DNA of 64,000 bases from Candidatus Marithrix sp. Canyon 246. Its GTDB lineage: Bacteria; Pseudomonadota; Gammaproteobacteria; Beggiatoales; Beggiatoaceae. How positions within the stretch are numbered: position 1 is the stretch's first letter; every line of letters starts with the position of its first letter. Below, piece by piece: positions 59,836 through 64,000 of this stretch. Made by a program: the position numbers and the translations under genes. Location: positions 1 through 64,000 of the forward strand of contig NZ_MCBX01000006.1 of the NCBI RefSeq assembly GCF_001723685.1. The letters run 5' to 3'. The notes under the pieces were generated by a model. The model searched no databases. It saw only the letters and a list, made by a program, of their open reading frames with translations, and was not told the origin of the DNA.

Positions 59836-60876
59836 ATGAAAATAATTTCTATTTTTAATAATAAAGGTGGCGTGGGCAAAACTACACTCACCTATCACTT
59901 AGCACATATACTCGCTGAAATGGGTAAAAAAGTCCTAATTTTAGATATGGATTCACAATGTAATATGAGTCTATATGGTATGCAAGAACAAGAATTGGAA
60001 AAAATTTGGCGAGATGAAAACTCTGTGATTGATAATGGATTTGATTCAGCTAAAAAACAAATGGATGGTAAGGATTTTGAAAATCTTTTTAAAACCACTC
60101 GAACAATGCATTTCCTTTTAAAATCGGTAGAAGAAGGTGTATCAGATTTTGACGAGTTGCCTCCGCCTATTAAGCTGACTAATAATTTAGATTTAATCCC
60201 AAGCCGACTAACGCTTTTTAAATATGAAAATAAAATTGCTGATCGTTGGAGCGGTATGTTCTTGGGTGAACCATTATCGATAAGAACCGTTACACGGATA
60301 AGAAAACTTGCCGAATTATATTCGGAAAAAAATCATTACGATTTTGTAATTATTGATACTTCCCCTAGCCTAGGTATGTTGAACAAGATTATTATTTCTA
60401 CCGTAGATGGTTTGATGATTCCTTGTCTTCCAGATATGTTTTCTTTATATGGCATAAAAAATATTGGTGAGGCATTAAAACAATGGCAAAGAGAATTTAA
60501 TACTTGTTTTCAAATTATTTCAGGGGAAAATCGCAAACGGTTTCCAAAAAATCCGGTTCAATTTTTAGGATATACTATTTACAATGCTAAAAAATACGAA
60601 TCGAAGAATCGTTGGAATTTAGCACAGGCACATTTAAATTATGCCGAAAAAATTCCTGAAACTATCAAAATACATATTGATAAAGAAGTGAGAAAACATC
60701 TTTCAGAAGAAATGGTGGAAACACCTATATGGAAAGTACCTACTTTTAATGGTTTAGAACCAAAAGATAAAAGTACTATAAGTGGTAATAGTGCTAGCTA
60801 TAAAGCGACACAAAAGAAGTACAAACAATTTGCCGATGACTTTCTAACAAGAGTTGCGACTTTAGATGATGAGTGA
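59836..60876 (+). CDS. ParA/MinD-like ATPase
   Basis: 346 residues starting with a deviant Walker A, IFNNKGGVGKTTLTYHLA, then DMDSQCNMSLYG and YDFVIIDTSPSLGML, the standard ParA switch regions. Beyond residue 230 the sequence is longer than in plasmid ParA and not recognised. No parB or centromere-like repeats follow, so partitioning is not the obvious role. ParA-like ATPases of this longer form are found in defence islands paired with a second gene, and a broken reading frame follows here. Function uncertain. Confidence 0.75.
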   Translation: MKIISIFNNKGGVGKTTLTYHLAHILAEMGKKVLILDMDSQCNMSLYGMQEQELEKIWRDENSVIDNGFDSAKKQMDGKDFENLFKTTRTMHFLLKSVEEGVSDFDELPPPIKLTNNLDLIPSRLTLFKYENKIADRWSGMFLGEPLSIRTVTRIRKLAELYSEKNHYDFVIIDTSPSLGMLNKIIISTVDGLMIPCLPDMFSLYGIKNIGEALKQWQREFNTCFQIISGENRKRFPKNPVQFLGYTIYNAKKYESKNRWNLAQAHLNYAEKIPETIKIHIDKEVRKHLSEEMVETPIWKVPTFNGLEPKDKSTISGNSASYKATQKKYKQFADDFLTRVATLDDE

Positions 60877-61200
60877 GACAATTTGAGAATACCATTACGA
60901 AAGCATTAAGTTATTTTAAACAAAGATTAGAACAACAACGCTCCTTTCAAGTTCAAAATAATTGGCTATTGTAATTCCAAAAAAATAAAGGACTTATCTT
61001 TAGAGTATGAAAACTTTCATCAGAAATTAAGTGAAAGTGGTAGGAGTTATGAAAAATTTTTATCTGATTGCTTCTATGCCATCTATCTTTTTTTTCCAAA
61101 GTATTTAGGTGATAAAATAACAGTTAGCACCCAAGATTTATTTATAGGTGGAGATATAGAGCTATGCAAAAAGAATATAATAGAAATTTACCCATAATAA
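60873..61200 (+). pseudogene. Frameshifted gene downstream of the ParA-like ATPase
   Basis: A GTG overlapping the ParA stop opens MRQFENTITKALSYFKQRLE...WLL before a stop at about 60974. In another frame from about 60980 the text continues KKIKDLSLEYENFHQKLSES and FYAIYLFFPKYLGDKITV to a stop near 61199. The helical character and position suggest a partner of the ATPase, perhaps a HEPN-type protein; the family is not identified. Frame breaks show it is decayed. Confidence 0.45.
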
Positions 61201-61430
61201 TAGTATTGTCAATAGAGTTTATATAGAACAAATTAAAAAATTTCTAAAAAACGAACCAAAAGATAGCAGATGCTATTATCAGTGATAGCAACAGATTAAA
61301 AACACACCATGAAAATATGTAAACTTTCATCAGTATGATGATAATACACAAAGTATTTGCAGCCTGTAGATAAATATTTTATAGTGCATTCATAATTGCC
61401 TAGATAATTTATAATATTTACCACGCTAGG
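61200..61430 (+). pseudogene. Gap with a gltD 3'-end relic
   Basis: At 61350-61363 AAAGTATTTGCAGC and at 61387-61410 the sequence through ATTGCCTAGATAATTT match gltD at about 59629-59642 and 59735-59758, with heavy change and deletions between. It is thus the worn end of a second gltD. The remainder is unassigned; CCACGC-TAGG-CGTGG at 61420-61434 is a small hairpin. Confidence 0.6.
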
Positions 61431-61533
61431 CGTGGTACTTAACTGTGAATCTATATTAAATCAATATAGTGCTACACATATTTTATATATAAATGATCTA
61501 ATTAGGAGTACAAAACATAGTTTTGTACTTAAA

Positions 61534-62442
61534 ATGAATTACATAAAAAAAGTAAAAATAGACAAATTATTTGATGAGTTGGATATTAACTGGAATCTTG
61601 ATCCCAAAGTTAATATTTTAATTGGCAAAAATGGAAGTGGTAAAAGTACATTATTAAGTTTAATAAAAAATTTTTTTAGATCTGAAGCTCAATCACTTGC
61701 ACATTTAGATGTAAATTCAATAGATATTGAGATCGAAAATGATGATGTTGAACAGATTAATCTGTGCTACATCAACACATTTGAAATGTATCTTGAAAAT
61801 TTACAGCAGCTATCAGAAAATTCTCAAGCTAAAAATGATTTAAAGACTGAACTTGATGTTATTTTAGAACATTTAATAAACGATTGGAAAAATTACTTAC
61901 TAAAACGGAAAAATCTAGCTGAAACAGTAACAATTGCTTTTGATCAAAAAATTAGAGAAATCTCATCTAAGGAAACAGGCAATGAACATGATTTTCAAGA
62001 ATTAAAAAAATTATTAAATGAAAAAACTAAGCAGATAAATGATATTTATTATTATAGGGATAATTTTATAGAACAAATAAATCATTTATTTTCTGATTCA
62101 AACAAACGGATAGATTTTGATGAAAATAACGCGATTATTTTTAAAAATAACAATAACAAATCACTTTCCGTCTATGAACTTTCATCCGGTGAAAAACAAA
62201 TACTAATTATCCTGTTAAATGTACTAATTCAAGAAAATAAACCTACTGTAATTTTGATGGATGAACCAGAAGTTTCCTTGCATTTAGCTTGGCAATTAGA
62301 CTTGATAGATATGATTCAAAATCTTAATCAAAACTGTCAAATCATCATAGTTACACATTCAGCAGGTGTATTTAATAAAGGATGGAAAGATAAAATTACT
62401 AAAATCGAAAATATTACTAGCCAATCAGAATCACATGACTGA
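61534..62442 (+). CDS. AAA/ABC-type ATPase, PARIS AriA-like
   Basis: 303 residues from ATG 61534, where MNYIKKVKIDKLFDELDINW begins the usual fold; an upstream GTG at 61432 adds unconserved sequence. Walker A is LIGKNGSGKSTLL (30-42), the ABC signature is YELSSGEKQILIIL, Walker B is ILMDEPEVSLHLAWQ, and the H-loop VTHSAG follows, with a coiled-coil insert between. This SMC-like small ATPase overlaps by eight bases a DUF4435 gene. The AAA_15 plus DUF4435 pair is the hallmark of the PARIS anti-phage system, though this ATPase is shorter than the AriA described there. Confidence 0.65.
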   Translation: MNYIKKVKIDKLFDELDINWNLDPKVNILIGKNGSGKSTLLSLIKNFFRSEAQSLAHLDVNSIDIEIENDDVEQINLCYINTFEMYLENLQQLSENSQAKNDLKTELDVILEHLINDWKNYLLKRKNLAETVTIAFDQKIREISSKETGNEHDFQELKKLLNEKTKQINDIYYYRDNFIEQINHLFSDSNKRIDFDENNAIIFKNNNNKSLSVYELSSGEKQILIILLNVLIQENKPTVILMDEPEVSLHLAWQLDLIDMIQNLNQNCQIIIVTHSAGVFNKGWKDKITKIENITSQSESHD

Positions 62443-62787
62443 TATTGATATTGAAAATTTTTTCATACATATACTTATTCAATTGAAAATCACAAGATTT
62501 CACCAGAAGCTTTAGCGCGTATTGTAGAAAAATCATCATATCCAGATGCAACTATATCCACTTTTTCTTTCATTAAATTCATTAAAGAGTATTCAAAAGC
62601 TAGTTATCCACTATTACCTTATATTTTGTATTTTGAAAAGAAAAAGTTTGAACGAATGGTTTCTGAGCCACTTATTTCAAAAAAGAATTTAAAATCAGTA
62701 TTTTGTATTGAACCAAATGAAATTTATCTCAATGATAATGCTAATAATGTGATTATTAGATTAAAAAATCGTGTCTTTGATAGATAA
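62435..62787 (+). pseudogene. DUF4435 (AriB-like) gene, truncated and frameshifted
   Basis: ATG 62435 overlaps the ATPase stop and gives MTDIDIENFF. At the T6 run (about 62457-62462) the frame shifts and continues HTYTYSIENHKISPEALARI, then IKEYSKASYPLLPYILYFEK, to TAA near 62787. The YTYSIEN block and what follows are typical of DUF4435, the TOPRIM-nuclease-like half of PARIS. The N-terminal TOPRIM part seems missing as well. Unless the frameshift is an error or programmed slip, the pair is inactive. Confidence 0.6.
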
Positions 62788-63060
62788 AATCAAACAAAAA
62801 CAAAAATAATATAATAATCATATCAGAAAGATTGATTGGAAAACACTTATGTATGATGGACATATATATTGTTTAAGCTCTTTAAATAAATGCCCTTCAA
62901 TTCAAAAGATAAAGCAGGATATCAACAATACATATCACAACAAAAATACATGAAAATTCTCCTTTATAAAAGGAAAGTTAGAGAAGGGAATTTGATTATT
63001 TATCAGCATTAATCGTAACTGATGAGCATCACATCAGCAGATGCTGGTATCAAAGTTTCA
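62788..63060. other. Gap without recognisable gene
   Basis: AT-rich sequence after the DUF4435 relic. Short frames with stops only; a hairpin-like GCATCACATCAGCAGATGCT lies near 63025-63044. Probably decayed accessory DNA. Confidence 0.4.
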
Positions 63061-63350
63061 TATTTACTGGAAGAGCAGAACATGTAGTCAACTACCTCAT
63101 ATTTGTAACTTGGCTGCGAATATATGAGTGGTGGTATAGCTTATGTACTTGATGAAGCAGAATTCCTAAAAGATTTGATTCAAAAACACTTAGATTATAC
63201 ATGAAGTAGTAGTATATGAAAAAAATGACCGTATAGGTGGTTTACTATGCTACGGGATTCCCAACTTCAAATTTGACAAAAGCCTAATAACTCGCCGTCA
63301 AGCCCAAATGCAAGCAGAAGGAGTAGTATTTCGTCCAAATACTCATATAG
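63061..63350 (+). pseudogene. Mosaic relic of gltB and gltD
   Basis: 63061-63108 matches gltB near 57313-57358. 63111-63199 matches gltB 58019-58236 with two deletions whose ends fall at the short repeats ATGA and GATGAAGC. 63200-63350 matches gltD 58847-58990 very closely ([14 protein letters not shown] kept). The jumps from piece to piece look like successive deletions at microhomologies in a second gltBD copy. Confidence 0.85.
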
Positions 63351-64000
63351 TTATTAAAAATCATTTTGATGATTGGAAGGAACAAAAACACCATCTTAAA
63401 GTAGCAATAAGTAATGCTTTTGAGGAGTGGATTACTGCTATACTTAAAAATTTGCAAGCGCAAGAATATGAAGATAGCGAATTACAGCAATTTTTCGCTA
63501 ATTATAAGCAAGATATAGAAATTTTTCTTAAAGATTCTGATGTTGTTAATGAATTACTTAAACCATTTTCTGCTACCACCACTGAATATAAAATTGATCA
63601 TAAGTTATTAATGCAGCGCTGGGCTGCTTTAAAATTGCGTGAGTTGCCAGAAGAATTTGATGCTGCCAGTGTCAGTCGTGCTTATTTGCGTCGTGTTAAA
63701 AAGGCTGGCATTGTAACTTCTGAGTTACGAGAATTATTCTTAGCACAATTGGCTCAAGAGCAGACTGATCATCTTAAATCTATTCGCGGTGTTTGGCCGG
63801 ATTTTGATTTGGATAATTATGCTAAACGTGTCAAAACTCGTTATAAAGTCTTAGATTTATCTGCGCTTACGCCGCCGTCACGGGATGATGTCGATGATGG
63901 CAGCATTTTATTGAAGGATGTTTTTGTTCCTCAGATGGTGCGAGCAAGTCGTCCGCCGCGTGAGTTGCCCAAGGATATTGTTAAGAAGTTGCATGAGAAA
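63308..64000 (+). CDS. N-terminal part of a large NACHT-type protein, 5' end from a gltD fragment
   Basis: An open frame of 231 codons running off the right edge. The first ATG in frame (63308) is inside the gltD relic, so the first 14 residues ([14 protein letters not shown]) are gltD-derived. From about 63350 the sequence is different: an alpha-helical region ([20 protein letters not shown]), then [13 protein letters not shown] and [20 protein letters not shown], the linker that in filamentous sulfur bacteria and cyanobacteria precedes a NACHT NTPase domain. The NTPase itself would lie beyond 64000. Such proteins are linked to phage defence. The call rests on remembered family resemblance. 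Confidence 0.5.
   Translation, partial: MQAEGVVFRPNTHIVIKNHFDDWKEQKHHLKVAISNAFEEWITAILKNLQAQEYEDSELQQFFANYKQDIEIFLKDSDVVNELLKPFSATTTEYKIDHKLLMQRWAALKLRELPEEFDAASVSRAYLRRVKKAGIVTSELRELFLAQLAQEQTDHLKSIRGVWPDFDLDNYAKRVKTRYKVLDLSALTPPSRDDVDDGSILLKDVFVPQMVRASRPPRELPKDIVKKLHEK

Overview
The window is an AT-rich (roughly one third G+C by eye) piece of bacterial chromosome. Gene content and order point to a gammaproteobacterium: pcnB-folK-panB, rng-cysS, gltB-gltD, sucB-lpdA, and an EPS-associated MarR regulator beside a polysaccharide locus. The dispersed hairpin repeats, toxin-antitoxin pairs, AAA/PD-(D/E)XK proteins and NACHT-like protein resemble what is known from Thiotrichales/Beggiatoaceae-type sulfur bacteria. 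That placement is inference; no rRNA or tRNA gene was seen that would fix it.

Region 1 (1-23293) is a long plus-strand surface-glycan locus. After the tail of a MarR-type regulator come pseB, pseC, pseF, a fused pseG-GNAT gene and two copies of pseI, enough to make a CMP-activated pseudaminic-type nonulosonic acid. Interleaved are genes that look able to vary its N-acyl groups: two formyltransferases, an acyl carrier protein with its own AMP-forming ligase and short-chain reductase, a free GNAT and a PIG-L deacetylase. Export and assembly genes follow: flippase, capsule-type transferase, O-antigen polymerase/ligase, a family 4 and a WecG/TagA/CpsF glycosyltransferase, two methyltransferases, and gmd-fcl for GDP-L-fucose. 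Two toxin-antitoxin pairs sit inside the operon.

Region 2 (23294-33393) holds a small unknown gene bracketed by direct repeats, a two-gene AAA/nuclease-like pair, a secreted M48 protease with TPR-like repeats, a PurD-like ligase, sucB-lpdA and a secreted repeat protein. Region 3 (33423-45621) is mostly core genome: YciC-like membrane protein, cysS, a shortened rng, a Wza-like/chain-length/GT2 export set, rpmB, pcnB, folK, panB, and an overlapping pair of P1-family peptidase and ATP-grasp ligase.

Region 4 (45622-53800) is a decayed accessory zone. A secreted beta-propeller gene has a 5' frameshift and an in-frame amber codon and is followed by a periplasmic DsrE-like protein. Copies of an XRE-regulator tail bracket it. 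Then come toxin-antitoxin debris, a broken DUF262 gene, and a tandem duplication of a replication-initiator-like winged-helix gene that carries five regularly spaced CCTAGTGCAG sites inside its own coding sequence, an arrangement reminiscent of the intragenic origin of lambda gene O. Region 5 (53870-64000) is intact gltBD, then a defence-type zone with a ParA-like ATPase, an AAA plus frameshifted DUF4435 pair (PARIS-like), and decayed fragments of gltB and gltD. One gltD fragment is fused in frame to the start of a large NACHT-type protein that runs off the right edge.
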